Shown here one piece after another: positions 45,027 through 55,188 of a stretch of DNA of 64,000 nt. Numbering within the stretch: the stretch's first letter is position 1; each line of letters starts with the position of its first letter. Origin of the DNA: an uncultured Gemmatimonadota bacterium (lineage in GTDB: Bacteria; Gemmatimonadota; Gemmatimonadetes; Palauibacterales; Palauibacteraceae); NCBI GenBank assembly GCA_913043255.1, contig CAJWLK010000001.1, positions 124,001 to 188,000 of the forward strand, written 5' to 3'. Below the pieces are notes generated by a model. The model did no database searches and was not told where the DNA came from. It worked only from the letters and a program-made list of their open reading frames with translations. Position numbers and translations under genes: made by a program.

Positions 45027-46505
45027 TCAGTCCTTGTTGCCTAACCGCAAGTTCGGCCCGAGCGCATAGGCCGGATCACGGGCGATCCTCCGCTGGAACC
45101 GTCGCCTCAGAACTAAACGGGCCGCATGGAATCCGCACATCCCGTGAACCCCTGCCCCTGGAGGGGTTGCTGCGGAGCAAAGAAACACGTCGGCGAGCGA
45201 CGTTTCATAGGGAGCGTGAGGTGCAATCATAGGGAGTAATAGGCGACGGAGGTTGAGAACTCCAGCACCTACATCTCCCCCCACAAGGTTTGGGTTTCGA
45301 CTTTCCATATCCATTGAAGACAGCGTTGACCGCTCAATGATACAATCCTGAAACCCCGGAGCGAATCGCTCTATCTGTCTCTCGATCGAATAGGACATAT
45401 CCCGTTGTGATCCCGCCGGCACATGGCAGTACGCCCACGCAGTGTGTTGGCCAAACGGAGCACGACTGTCATCGAACAACGAGGGTTGAGTGACAAGTAC
45501 AAAAGGCTGGTCCGGGTGTTTACCGAAAAATGTGGAACGCTCCGAACGCGCTACCTCATCAAACGACCCTCCTACGTGAACGGTCCCCGCCCGGGCACAT
45601 ACTGGATCGCGCCACGGGATCGGATTAGCGAGTGCCCAATCAAGCTTAAAGACACCCGGACCGTATTGGTACTTGGTCATCCGCCTCCGGTATCCGGCAG
45701 ATAATGATGTGCCCAGTAAATCGAGTGCAGGCTTTGGAGTCAGGTCAAGAATGGTCGCACGAGCCGGTGGCACATCAAGCAGTGATCGAACTGAAGTCCC
45801 ACAAACGACATCTCCCCCCATCGCCTCTAACAAACGGACCAAAGCCGCTGCCAGTTCACCAGCCCCGCCCCGTGGCATTGGCCAACCCACTGCATGTCCG
45901 GCGGCACCAAGCACCAACGCAATTGCAGCCGAGGGCGCATGCTCTAACGGAATCATTGAATGGGCAGCAAGACCTGCGAAGAGTGCTCGGGCACGTTCGC
46001 CTACAAATGCCGATGCCGCATAATGGGCACTAGCCAGACCCGGCCAAGCCCAACGGACAGCAGGAAGCGCCGAGATGTCAGGTCGAAGTGGCCTCAACAA
46101 TTCGACTATAGATCGGTCCCAATCTTCGGCTAGTGGCTCATAGAGTTGTTGATAACTGGAGCCGTCGGGCCCAAGACGGTCGACAGTATTTTCGATAGAG
46201 CGCTCGAGTACGGGAGTCGGATGCACATCTAATGGATGCGCCACTGGAATTGGGGGATGTACCCACTCGAGCCCGAAGTTCTCAAGTGGCAAAGCACGAA
46301 AAAGAGGAGATCCAATACCTAAGGGATGGACGGAAGAACACACATCGTGGACAAAACCCGAGCGAGTGAGTTCTTCAGACGCTAATCCACCACCCGGTTG
46401 ATCCGCACTCTCAAGCACTCGAACACGTAGCCCATGCGAGGCAAGTGTAATAGCTGCGGCCAAGCCGTTCGGGCCAGATCCAACGACTACGACGTCGAAC
46501 CTCAT
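45027..46505 (-). CDS. FAD-dependent oxidoreductase (phytoene desaturase/PYROXD2-like)
   Basis: 492 residues. An N-terminal FAD-binding dinucleotide fold starts V-V-V-G-S-G-P-N-G-L-A-A-A with the following Glu (V-L-E-S) to bind ribose. V-C-S-S-V-H-P-L-G and the C-terminal G-A-G-V-H-G-M-C-G-F are typical of the PYROXD2-like branch of the carotenoid desaturase superfamily. The substrate is unknown; carotenoid desaturation is possible, but no other carotenoid gene is nearby. It is the first gene of a two-gene unit with the DASS transporter. Confidence 0.85.
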   Translation of the reverse strand: MRFDVVVVGSGPNGLAAAITLASHGLRVRVLESADQPGGGLASEELTRSGFVHDVCSSVHPLGIGSPLFRALPLENFGLEWVHPPIPVAHPLDVHPTPVLERSIENTVDRLGPDGSSYQQLYEPLAEDWDRSIVELLRPLRPDISALPAVRWAWPGLASAHYAASAFVGERARALFAGLAAHSMIPLEHAPSAAIALVLGAAGHAVGWPMPRGGAGELAAALVRLLEAMGGDVVCGTSVRSLLDVPPARATILDLTPKPALDLLGTSLSAGYRRRMTKYQYGPGVFKLDWALANPIPWRDPVCARAGTVHVGGSFDEVARSERSTFFGKHPDQPFVLVTQPSLFDDSRAPFGQHTAWAYCHVPAGSQRDMSYSIERQIERFAPGFQDCIIERSTLSSMDMESRNPNLVGGDVGAGVLNLRRLLLPMIAPHAPYETSLADVFLCSAATPPGAGVHGMCGFHAARLVLRRRFQRRIARDPAYALGPNLRLGNKD

Positions 46506-46592
46506 GAAGAAATCAAAATGAGTATGTACCGAACATGTGGGTCCCCTCTACTAAACGTCACCGCACACCTTTGAGTCCCCCGATGATGTAAC

Positions 46593-46630
46593 AAGGCGGC
46601 ACGGACCCCGAGGAACGTGCCGCCTTTTTT
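46593..46630. terminator. Terminator beyond the 46667-47554 gene
   Basis: AAGGCGGCACG, 12-nt loop, CGTGCCGCCTT: a perfect 11-bp stem with a T-run on the plus strand and TTGTT on the minus. It is 37 bp past the minus-strand lipoprotein gene. The minus T-run is weak but the position fits termination of that gene. Confidence 0.8.
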
Positions 46631-46666
46631 ACCATCCACCGGCCATGACCGGGTCGCAGTTACCTC

Positions 46667-47554
46667 TTACATGCCAGAAGGGTGATTTGAAATCAGAAGC
46701 CAGTGTATCTGTAGGCCACCATCGTCAGCACGCTTATAGAGTCCTGCAAAGTGACCATCGGCCATTCCTGCGGACCCGCCGACAGCAAATGTGCCAACCC
46801 CCATCACGTACTGATCATCCATTTCCCGCGCTTGCCATGCCACTACATCAGATATCTCCGTACCGGCATCGAGCATCCCCTGAAGACGTGCTTCGGCTGC
46901 AGCTCGACCCATGGTGGCCTCAGCACCGGAAGCCATCACAACGGCATCTTCGGTGTATTTTTCTGCCACCATCGAAGGGTGTCCCATATTGAAGTGCGTC
47001 TTGTAGTAGTCGAGTTCACCTTGGATGAGCGCTGCACCTTCGAGCGGGTCTCCTACTTCCCCTGTCCCACCCGACAGAGCCTCACCCTCAACGATATTAT
47101 TTATGACCCCGCGCGTAGTCCATTCACCTTCGACATTTTCATTCAAAGTGATGTAATAACCCTTAATCATCGCATCGGAGTTCCCGACTTCATATGTGCC
47201 ACGAGCGGCGGAGAAGTTTCCCGCAAAGATGACCTCTTCCGTATCAACTTGCAGTTGTGATCCCCCTGCTTCCAACTGTTCCTCCAACCGCGCCACGATA
47301 GCTTCCTTACCGAACAACATGTCTCCGCTACCGGTCCAATGGATCGCTGTATCAGTCAAGTGGCTCACTGCCATGCCACCATGACCGGCACCCATGTTGT
47401 AGTGTCGCTCCCAGTTCTCGCCTAAAGCCTCGACCGCGGCGACAGCTTCTCCATCTGAGCTTTCAGTGTGATCGGCAGCGGCGTCATCGGCAGCTTGGCC
47501 TCCACACCCCACAACAAGCATCAGTGCGAAAAGCGTCAAAAGATGAGTACGCAT
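46667..47554 (-). CDS. Lipoprotein with two tandem NTF2-like (SnoaL/DUF4440-type) domains
   Basis: 295 residues. A lipobox L-V-V-G-C is at 13-17. Two homologous halves, about 37-150 and 170-290, each have the pattern of a cone-shaped NTF2-like fold with an A-x-x-H/Y-T-x-D-A-x-x-W/M core (T-D-T-A-I-H-W and T-E-D-A-V-V-M). Such domains bind small molecules or serve as isomerases or hydrolases; no catalytic pair can be assigned. It should be anchored to a membrane. It faces away from the metalloprotease gene across a 302-bp region. Confidence 0.75.
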   Translation of the reverse strand: MRTHLLTLFALMLVVGCGGQAADDAAADHTESSDGEAVAAVEALGENWERHYNMGAGHGGMAVSHLTDTAIHWTGSGDMLFGKEAIVARLEEQLEAGGSQLQVDTEEVIFAGNFSAARGTYEVGNSDAMIKGYYITLNENVEGEWTTRGVINNIVEGEALSGGTGEVGDPLEGAALIQGELDYYKTHFNMGHPSMVAEKYTEDAVVMASGAEATMGRAAAEARLQGMLDAGTEISDVVAWQAREMDDQYVMGVGTFAVGGSAGMADGHFAGLYKRADDGGLQIHWLLISNHPSGM

Positions 47555-47856
47555 TCATTTACCTCCTAGAAACGGAAACAGTGGACGACGACGGGCCCAT
47601 AAGAGCACTTGCTGGGATCGTCCACGGGACATCTACGTCTTTGGTCCCACATAACGCTACGCCTAAGAGCGTAGAGACGTCAACGCTCAAACTCACAATC
47701 GACTTCCAGAGTTGTATTCCCGTTTCTACACAAAACGACAACCATTGATAGGCATCTGCCTATAGCTAGACCCATCATTAGCCGTCCCATAGGTTCGGTG
47801 GCCTCATTCGATGGCCACGTATACTGGCTCACACAGTCATTGGGGAAGACCAATAA
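47555..47856. other. Intergenic region with two nested inverted repeats
   Basis: The 302-bp gap between divergent genes contains GTGGACGA (47581-47588) paired with TCGTCCAC (47618-47625), and ACGTCT (47635-47640) paired with AGACGT (47675-47680) enclosing CTACGC-CTAAGA-GCGTAG. There is no coding sequence. It could hold operators, divergent promoters or a leader structure. No known motif was recognised. Confidence 0.5.
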
Positions 47857-50391
47857 ATGGAACGCATTCCGATCCGGACACGACACTTTGTAACACTCTG
47901 CCTAGGGCTATCCGTTGCGTTCAGTGCATGCGTCCGGCCCGCCCAAGGTCCTGAGACAGGCCCTTCGCCAGGGAATGGCGAGTCCGGCAAGCCCGGATCT
48001 CGTGGTGGAGCAGAAGATAACCAACCTAAACCCTATGCCGAGGTTATCACGGAAGACGCAGTCACTGATTCTGGTATGGTCCATGTGCACCGGATTGACG
48101 AGAAGGTCCTATTCGAAATACCCGACGACCTCCTTGATCGTGAGATCCTCCTCGTCACACGTACCGCTCGCGTACCAACGGGTTTTGGTTACGGCGGGTC
48201 GAAGTTGAACACTCAAACGCTCCGGTGGGAGAAGAACGGAACCGATGACGAAAGAATTTTCCTGCGGGTCGTCACCTACGAAAACGTTGCCGATGATTCA
48301 CTTCCCGTCTTCCAAGCTGTACGCAATGCCAACTTCGAAACGATCCTCCATGCGTTCGACGTTGAGGCCTATAACGAAGACACAACGTCCGTGGTGATTG
48401 ATGCCACATCACTTTTCATAACTGACATCCCAATGCTCGGTCTTCGTCAAAGCTTCCGGGACCAGTACCGAATCCGATCTCTCGATTCTAACCGCACCTA
48501 CATTGAATGGGTAAAAAGTTTCCCTCGAAACGTGGAAGTCCGCCACGTTCTCACGTACTCCGCTCAACGTCCACCCGCGAACGCCACAACAACCGCCATC
48601 TCGATCGAGATGAACCAGTCGATGATCCTACTCCCCGACGAACCTATGCAACCACGAAAATGGGATGAGCGCGTCGGCTTCTTCAGCGTGAGCCAAGTGG
48701 ATTATGGGCGGAGTGACCACGATGTCGTAACACGACGGTATATTACCCGCTGGCGGCTCGAGCCCAGTGATCCGGCCGCTTTCGCCCGTGGGGAGTTGGT
48801 AGATCCTGTTAAGCCGATCGTTTATTACATCGACCCATCGACACCCGAAAAGTGGCGATCATACTTGAAGGCCGGCATTGAAGATTGGAACATAGCTTTT
48901 GAAGCAGCCGGATTCCGTAATGCGATTCAGGGCCGTTACCCACCCTCATTTGAAGAAGACCCTGAGTTCAGTCCAGAGGACGTTCGATATTCGGTGATCC
49001 GGTGGTACCCGTCAGAGATCCAGAACGCATCAGGCCCTCACGTTCATGATCCACGCACGGGAGAAATACTCGAGAGCGACATCAACTGGTACCACAATGT
49101 CGCCAACTTGTTGCGCAACTGGTACTTAATTCAGACTGCCGCCGCGAATCCTCAGGCAAGACGCGTGATGTTCGATGACGATGTGATGGGAGAACTGATC
49201 CGTTTTGTCGCAGCACACGAAGTCGGGCACACGCTTGGACTCCCCCATAATATGAAATCGAGTTCTGCTTTCCCCGTCGATTCCCTTCGGGCACCCGGTT
49301 TTGTATGTCGAAACGGGGTTGCCCCATCGATTATGGACTATGCCCGCTTCAATTACGTCGCCCAACCGGAAGATGAAGGTGCCTGCTTTCACCCCCGAGT
49401 CGGCGAGTACGACAAGTATGCGATCAGTTGGGGGTACCGCCCAATCCTGGAAGCGTCATCTACTGATTCAGAAAAAGAAACACTCGACGCCTGGGCCCGA
49501 GAGCATGAAGGAAATCCGATCTACTATTTCGGAGATGGGACGCCTATCGATCCCACATCACAGACTGAGGCCATTGGGTCCGATGCAGTAGAAGCCAGTG
49601 CACTCGGCATCGAAAATCTCAAACGCATTCTCCCTGAGTTGATCGAGTGGACAAACTCGGGACGCCAAGGAGAGGACTATTCAGAGCTGGGGGAACTCTA
49701 TAACAACGTGATCAGTCAGTGGAACCGCTATATGGGCCATGTGGCCACGGTCATCGGTGGTGTGACACGAACACGTAAAGCCATCGGACAGGAGGGACCA
49801 GTCTTTGAATTCGTCGACAAAACCACGCAGCGACAAGCCATGGAGTTCTTTGTGGAACAGGCATTTCACGCTCCTTTGTGGATGATCGATGAAAACGTCC
49901 TCTCAAAGATCGAAAACCCATCGACGGTAGAGCGCATCCGTGGTCTCCAGGTAGGCGTCGTAAACCGAGTGTTAGACCCTGGTCGGATGCAACGTCTAAT
50001 AGAGTCCGAAGCTCGGAACGGTCCTGACCACTATAGCCTAGGCGAGATGTTCGAGGACCTGCGCGCAGGCGTATGGGGGGAACTCGCAAACGGTGAGTCC
50101 ATCAACGTGTACCGACGAAACCTCCAACGCGGATATTTAGAGCGCCTCGAATTCCTTATGACCTCCGAACTGACTCTCCCCATGGTCTTCTTATTGCCAC
50201 CGGGATGGACGAATTTCTTCACCCGGGTAGATGTATCCCAATCAGACATCCGAGCATTCGTTAGAGGAGAACTTGAAACTTTAAAAAGTGATGTTGAACG
50301 AACACTACGTCGTCGTATCGATCGAACGACACAGCTCCATCTACGAGACATAGTGGTGAGAATTGACGACATCCTCGACCCTAAAGGTTGA
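47857..50391 (+). CDS. Secreted zinc-dependent metalloprotease (DUF5117/DUF4953-type)
   Basis: 844 residues. A signal or lipoprotein peptide (hydrophobic stretch, then A-F-S-A-C) is at 1-25. The central part resembles DUF5117 (P-R-N-V-E-V-R near 226-232) and the catalytic motif H-E-V-G-H-T-L-G-L-P-H-N is at about 460-470, the metzincin pattern HExxHxxGxxH. N-M-K-S-S and I-M-D-Y-A (the Met-turn) follow. A C-terminal helical domain (about 560-844) matches the DUF4953 type. GGAAGA precedes the ATG. These proteins are frequent in Gemmatimonadota and Bacteroidota; substrate unknown. Confidence 0.88.
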   Translation: MERIPIRTRHFVTLCLGLSVAFSACVRPAQGPETGPSPGNGESGKPGSRGGAEDNQPKPYAEVITEDAVTDSGMVHVHRIDEKVLFEIPDDLLDREILLVTRTARVPTGFGYGGSKLNTQTLRWEKNGTDDERIFLRVVTYENVADDSLPVFQAVRNANFETILHAFDVEAYNEDTTSVVIDATSLFITDIPMLGLRQSFRDQYRIRSLDSNRTYIEWVKSFPRNVEVRHVLTYSAQRPPANATTTAISIEMNQSMILLPDEPMQPRKWDERVGFFSVSQVDYGRSDHDVVTRRYITRWRLEPSDPAAFARGELVDPVKPIVYYIDPSTPEKWRSYLKAGIEDWNIAFEAAGFRNAIQGRYPPSFEEDPEFSPEDVRYSVIRWYPSEIQNASGPHVHDPRTGEILESDINWYHNVANLLRNWYLIQTAAANPQARRVMFDDDVMGELIRFVAAHEVGHTLGLPHNMKSSSAFPVDSLRAPGFVCRNGVAPSIMDYARFNYVAQPEDEGACFHPRVGEYDKYAISWGYRPILEASSTDSEKETLDAWAREHEGNPIYYFGDGTPIDPTSQTEAIGSDAVEASALGIENLKRILPELIEWTNSGRQGEDYSELGELYNNVISQWNRYMGHVATVIGGVTRTRKAIGQEGPVFEFVDKTTQRQAMEFFVEQAFHAPLWMIDENVLSKIENPSTVERIRGLQVGVVNRVLDPGRMQRLIESEARNGPDHYSLGEMFEDLRAGVWGELANGESINVYRRNLQRGYLERLEFLMTSELTLPMVFLLPPGWTNFFTRVDVSQSDIRAFVRGELETLKSDVERTLRRRIDRTTQLHLRDIVVRIDDILDPKG

Positions 50392-50585
50392 GTCATCCGA
50401 GGGGTAAAACAGGGGTACAGACCCAGTCACTTCAACTCAAGAGGTTTCGACAGAGACTAATCAAATTTGATCGAGGCATTTCAGATCCTATACTCATGAA
50501 GTAATTTAAATCTGTGTTGGGTGGGGGGATCGGGTACGATCGCTTTACCCGCCCCCCCCGCAGAACTCCTGCAAGAGGTCATACC

Positions 50586-53500
50586 ATGCATACGAAATTT
50601 CGTCCTTTATACGGCCACTCCATCGTAACCGCCGTCTTCCTAGGTCTTATCGGCTGGCCCATGCTTCTGTCGGCCCAAGCTTCCGACATGGAAGCAGCCA
50701 CGGCCGCTCTAGAGTGGCGCGAGGTAGGTCCCACAATCATGGGGGGACGCGTCGCTGACGTCGCTGTCGTCGAGTCTAACCCTTCCATCTTTTATGTGGG
50801 CACGGCTCACGGTGGTCTCTGGAAGACGATAAATGCTGGGACGAGTTTCGAGCCCATATTTGATGATCAACCGACTCCATCGATTGGAGACGTGACGATT
50901 GCACCCTCTAACCCTAACGTCTTATGGGTCGGATCGGGTGAGCCACAGAACCGGCAGAGTTCTCCTTGGGGGATGGGAGTATTCCGTTCCACGGATGCCG
51001 GTATGACGTGGAATCACCTGGGACTGGAGGAGACGCAGGCGATCGGACGGATTCAAGTACATCCACGGAATCCTGACGTGGCCTACGTGGCAGCAGTTGG
51101 GCACCTGTGGGGCCCAAACCCAGAGCGGGGCGTGTACCGAACCACCGATGGGGGTGAGACTTGGGATCACGTGCTGTTCATCGATGAGCATACCGGTGCA
51201 ATCGACCTCGCCATGGATCCGGGTGATCCGAAAACACTCTTCGCCGCCACGTATCAGCGCCAAAGGACCCTCTGGGGGTTCAACGGCGGCGGCCCTGGCA
51301 GTGGCATCTATCGTACCACTGATGGGGGCGACAACTGGGCGGAAATGACCGATGGTCTACCTCAGGGTGATAAGGGACGAATCGGACTGGACATCTACCG
51401 CCGTGACGGAAACCTCGTCTACGCAATCGTAGAAGCTGACGCCCGCGTACCGGGCGGAGGGCGTTTCAGCGACTCCGCACCAGATCGCGAATCAGGTGTG
51501 TATCGGTCGGATGACCGAGGTCTGTCCTGGACGCAGGTGAACACAACCAACAGCCGCCCTATGTATTACAGTCACATTCGAATCGACCCTAACGACCCCG
51601 AGCGGATTTATCTCGGTGGCACACAGGCGTATCGATCGTCAGACGGCGGAAACACCTTTACTCCGGACGCTTCCCTGGAGGTCCACTCCGATCATCACGC
51701 CATATGGATCGACCCATCAAATTCCAATCATATGATTCTTGCTGGCGATGGTGGGGTCTCGATCAGCTGGGATCGATCGGACAGTTGGCGACAACTAACC
51801 AATCTTCCGATCGCCACATTTTACGAGATTGGTGTCGACAACCGTGACCCCTATCACGTCTGCGGTGGTCTCCAGGACAACGGCGCCTGGTGTGCGCCTT
51901 CGGATACCTGGTCCAATCAAAACATTCGCTCACACGACTGGTACAATGTGGGAGGAGGGGACGGGTACCATACCATCCTGCACCCCGATGGCGGCACCAT
52001 GCTAGCAGAATCACAGAATGGCAACATCATGCGCGTGAACCTGGCGACGGATGAACGACTTCGGATGCAGCCTGTCGGCCGGCCAAGTATAAACGAGGAA
52101 GGCGAAGAGGAAGAGGCCTCGTACCGGTGGAACTGGAACTCGGCCATGGTCGTGTCCGCACATGATCCGAACACTATCTACTATGGCGGAAACCACGTCT
52201 TCAAGTCGACGGACTATGGGCAAGTCTGGGAAGAAATCAGCCCGGACCTAACCAAAAATATTGATCGTACAACACTGGAGATTATGGGGGTTCTTGGATC
52301 AGAACCAATGATGTCAGCGAACGACGGGACCTCCTACTTTGGCAATATCGTCGGACTCGCAGAATCTCCGATCGACCCTAATGTCCTCTATGCCGGAAGC
52401 GATGATGGAAACCTTCACGTGACCCGTGACGGAGGAACAACGTGGACCAACGTAGCACCCAACATGCCGGGACTGCCCTACCAAACGTACATCACACGAA
52501 TTGTCGCCTCACATGCCGACGCCGGCACAGTTTGGGCTGCGGGTGACAACCATCGCAATGATGATTTTACCCCATACATCTACTCCTCCAGTGATTTTGG
52601 CCAGTCCTGGCGCCTCATCACAAATGGGCTTCCAGACAACTGGTCCGTGAACGCCCTCCAGCAACACCCCAGGGCAGCAGATCTACTCTTCACTGGCACC
52701 GAGCATAGCGTGTATTTTTCTGTTGATGCCGGCGCGACCTGGCTTGCGCTTAAACAAAACCTGCCGCCGGTAGCTGTTGATGACATTCAGATCCAAGCTC
52801 GCGAGAACGATCTCGTGATCGGAACTCACGGACGTGGTATCTGGATCATGGAAGACATCACACCATTGGAAGAAATGAGTCAAGCCGTACTTACTTCCAA
52901 TGCCCACTTGTTTTCGACGCAAAAGGCAACTGTCTACAACCAAGCCAGACCACAGGGTTGGACACCGGGCGCTTTTGAAGTATCGAACCCACCCATGGGT
53001 GCCCGAATCCGTTACTGGTTAGGGCAAGATCTAGCTAGCGACGCAGCGTCCGAGGACACCAACAGCGACGAATCACAGCCGGGCAATGCAAACATTACCA
53101 TCCTCAACGCAGATGGCGATGTCGTGCGTGAACTTGAAGGGGGCGGGGAGCACGGTCTCAATGAAGTGATCTGGGATCTTCGATACGCTGCTCCGGGTGA
53201 GGCGCCCGACGGCGGCAGCGCTTTCCGCGGTACCGCACAGGCGGCTCCAAAAGTCATGCCAGGCGTCTACACGGCGCGACTCCATGCTGGCGGAGAGACC
53301 TTAGACACGTCAGTCGAGGTCCGTCTCGATCCTCGAGTCAACATTAGTCGTCGAGAATTAATCGCCCGCCAAGACGCCCTGATGAGCGCCTATGAACTCA
53401 CGACGCCGGTCAACGAAGGGTTACGAGCTATTGGGCGAATCCGGGACCAGCTATCCGATATCCGAGACCGACTTGAAGGGCACGATGTGCTCGAATCGCT

Positions 53501-53792
53501 CAATGACGAAATTGATGCGGTCGGCGATGAAATTGATGAGATCAATGATGAGTTAGGTAAAGCGCGGAGGGGAAGCTCAGTCTCAGCATCGCTTGGGTCG
53601 TATTATACAGCGCCCACAGCGGACCACCTCCATCTACTCGAGCGTGGTTGGGGCGCGTTACCCGACGGACTCCGGCGGCTCAATGCACTGATCACAGACC
53701 GAATGCCAACACTACACCAGGTGTTGAACGACGCGGGGGTCCGACCGGACCTCGGTGATCCGATCAAGGTGCCTGTCCCACCCAGGAGATAG
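50586..53792 (+). CDS. Exported Asp-box beta-propeller protein (sortilin/VPS10-like), paralogue 2
   Basis: 1,068 residues from ATG at 50586, supported by AGAGGT 6 nt upstream; a longer frame starting at 50514 lacks this. A signal peptide ends L-L-S-A-Q. Nine Asp-box motifs are visible (for example RSTDAGMTW, RTTDGGETW, RTTDGGDNW, KSTDYGQVW, VTRDGGTTW, FSVDAGATW), spread over about 750 residues. The C-terminus differs from the paralogue at 281-3541: instead of Gly/Arg-rich segments it has a beta-sandwich-like part and an Asp/Glu-rich coiled coil (about 955-1010). It lies 194 bp past the metalloprotease. Confidence 0.85.
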   Translation: MHTKFRPLYGHSIVTAVFLGLIGWPMLLSAQASDMEAATAALEWREVGPTIMGGRVADVAVVESNPSIFYVGTAHGGLWKTINAGTSFEPIFDDQPTPSIGDVTIAPSNPNVLWVGSGEPQNRQSSPWGMGVFRSTDAGMTWNHLGLEETQAIGRIQVHPRNPDVAYVAAVGHLWGPNPERGVYRTTDGGETWDHVLFIDEHTGAIDLAMDPGDPKTLFAATYQRQRTLWGFNGGGPGSGIYRTTDGGDNWAEMTDGLPQGDKGRIGLDIYRRDGNLVYAIVEADARVPGGGRFSDSAPDRESGVYRSDDRGLSWTQVNTTNSRPMYYSHIRIDPNDPERIYLGGTQAYRSSDGGNTFTPDASLEVHSDHHAIWIDPSNSNHMILAGDGGVSISWDRSDSWRQLTNLPIATFYEIGVDNRDPYHVCGGLQDNGAWCAPSDTWSNQNIRSHDWYNVGGGDGYHTILHPDGGTMLAESQNGNIMRVNLATDERLRMQPVGRPSINEEGEEEEASYRWNWNSAMVVSAHDPNTIYYGGNHVFKSTDYGQVWEEISPDLTKNIDRTTLEIMGVLGSEPMMSANDGTSYFGNIVGLAESPIDPNVLYAGSDDGNLHVTRDGGTTWTNVAPNMPGLPYQTYITRIVASHADAGTVWAAGDNHRNDDFTPYIYSSSDFGQSWRLITNGLPDNWSVNALQQHPRAADLLFTGTEHSVYFSVDAGATWLALKQNLPPVAVDDIQIQARENDLVIGTHGRGIWIMEDITPLEEMSQAVLTSNAHLFSTQKATVYNQARPQGWTPGAFEVSNPPMGARIRYWLGQDLASDAASEDTNSDESQPGNANITILNADGDVVRELEGGGEHGLNEVIWDLRYAAPGEAPDGGSAFRGTAQAAPKVMPGVYTARLHAGGETLDTSVEVRLDPRVNISRRELIARQDALMSAYELTTPVNEGLRAIGRIRDQLSDIRDRLEGHDVLESLNDEIDAVGDEIDEINDELGKARRGSSVSASLGSYYTAPTADHLHLLERGWGALPDGLRRLNALITDRMPTLHQVLNDAGVRPDLGDPIKVPVPPRR

Positions 53793-53798
53793 ATGTCT

Positions 53799-53830
53799 TG
53801 AGGGGCAGGGCTTCCCGGCCCTGCCCCTCA
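53799..53830. terminator. Hairpin between convergent genes
   Basis: TGAGGGGCAGGGC, loop TTCCCG, GCCCTGCCCCTCA: a perfect 13-bp GC-rich stem midway between convergent genes, suitable as a bidirectional terminator although no T-run follows. Confidence 0.75.
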
Positions 53831-53847
53831 GACTTCGGAATCACTTA

Positions 53848-55188
53848 TCAGGCTGAAACCCGGGGGACCCCTTTTTCTGCAGCGTCTTCCAATGCGGCCA
53901 TAAGCCGTTCTATCTCTGCCGTTGTATTATACACATGAGTAGAAACACGGATGGCGTTGTGACCGTCTCGCTGATGTTCATCAATATGGATGGCATGTTC
54001 TTCATCAACTATGGGCACAAGGGCCATCGCATCAACGCCCTCAATCTCAAAGATCGTTGAGCCCGGACAACAGGTGTCCGAAGTTGGCCCGCTCAACAAG
54101 TGGACCCCCGGTAACGTCCCCAATTGGCTCTTTAGGTAATCCGACAGAAAGCGTGTCCTACGTTCTACATTTTCAACACCAAGTTGTTCAACAAAGTTGA
54201 GTGCCGACTCGAGTGCTGCCCGGACAGGGAGATCCGCTGTACCCGGGGGAGCTAACGCTGGATTCGACGGGGTGGCATTGAAAGAGAAAGTTGAACGGAT
54301 CTTTTCACGCGCACCCTCTCGGACATACAAAAACCCAGTACCGATCGGACCGAGCATCCATTTATGAAGGCTGGCCGAATAAGCATCGCAACCCAAGTCG
54401 TCCAAATCAATGGGAAACATCCCCACTGCCTGAGCACCATCCACTAGACTGATGAGTCCGTGGGCTCGTGCCATATCTACTAGTTGTTTCACTGGGTAGA
54501 GGTGCCCTCCGCGCGTGACATGACAAAAAGCGATGGCCCTTGTACGCGGTGTGATCGCTCGTTCGAAGCTCTCAACCACGTCCCTTGCATCCTCGAACGG
54601 ACTCGAGACGAAAACCTCCGTCACCTCAATACCGTTACGCTCAACCCGAAGGAGCCAAGGGTTGCGTCCTGCGGGATGTTCTTGCGATGAGATTAAGACT
54701 TCGTCCCCTGCATTAAGGTTCGATCCCATCACTTGAAGATGAAGTGCCTCTGTCGCATTACGTGTAAGCGAGAACTCACCTGGAGTTGCCCCGAAAAAAT
54801 TTGCCAAGCTTGGGAGCACTCGACTATCGACGGCTTTTTGCAAACCGCTACGCCCGCGAATCGGGTCCCGTGAAACCAACTTGTACCCTGCAGCAACGGC
54901 CTCTACTACAACTGCGGGTGGCATACCAAGACTCGCATTGTTCATATACGCCATACCCGGTTCTGGGATGAACTGCTGACGCACATGGGCCCATGATTCG
55001 TCCTCCGGCCCTTGGGGTTGACTTAAGGCTGGGTATGGAAGTTTGTCTTGGACCGTAGAACGTGTATCACAGCCAAAGGCGGATAACCCAACCACACTCG
55101 AGGCCCCCGTCGTAAGGAACCCGCGCCGTGAGACTCGGGACGGGCTTGATGAGTCCGATCGCGTCACCACCTTACCAGGCGATGGCAT
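53848..55188 (-). CDS. Tat-exported class V aminotransferase-fold PLP enzyme (isopenicillin-N-epimerase-like)
   Basis: 446 residues from ATG at 55188; a longer frame to 55383 lies inside the GGT gene and is not supported. The N-terminus has a twin-arginine signal (S-R-R-G-F-L-T) and a Cys after the hydrophobic stretch (S-A-F-G-C). Fold type I PLP features: the Lys of S-L-H-K-W-M-L (Schiff-base), S-L-V-D-G-A-Q-A-V-G with the PLP-binding Asp, and S-S-Q-E-H-P for substrate. Closest in design to CefD-like epimerases or cysteine desulfurases, but function is not settled. It overlaps the end of ggt by 17 nt, so the two are coupled. Confidence 0.87.
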   Translation of the reverse strand: MPSPGKVVTRSDSSSPSRVSRRGFLTTGASSVVGLSAFGCDTRSTVQDKLPYPALSQPQGPEDESWAHVRQQFIPEPGMAYMNNASLGMPPAVVVEAVAAGYKLVSRDPIRGRSGLQKAVDSRVLPSLANFFGATPGEFSLTRNATEALHLQVMGSNLNAGDEVLISSQEHPAGRNPWLLRVERNGIEVTEVFVSSPFEDARDVVESFERAITPRTRAIAFCHVTRGGHLYPVKQLVDMARAHGLISLVDGAQAVGMFPIDLDDLGCDAYSASLHKWMLGPIGTGFLYVREGAREKIRSTFSFNATPSNPALAPPGTADLPVRAALESALNFVEQLGVENVERRTRFLSDYLKSQLGTLPGVHLLSGPTSDTCCPGSTIFEIEGVDAMALVPIVDEEHAIHIDEHQRDGHNAIRVSTHVYNTTAEIERLMAALEDAAEKGVPRVSA

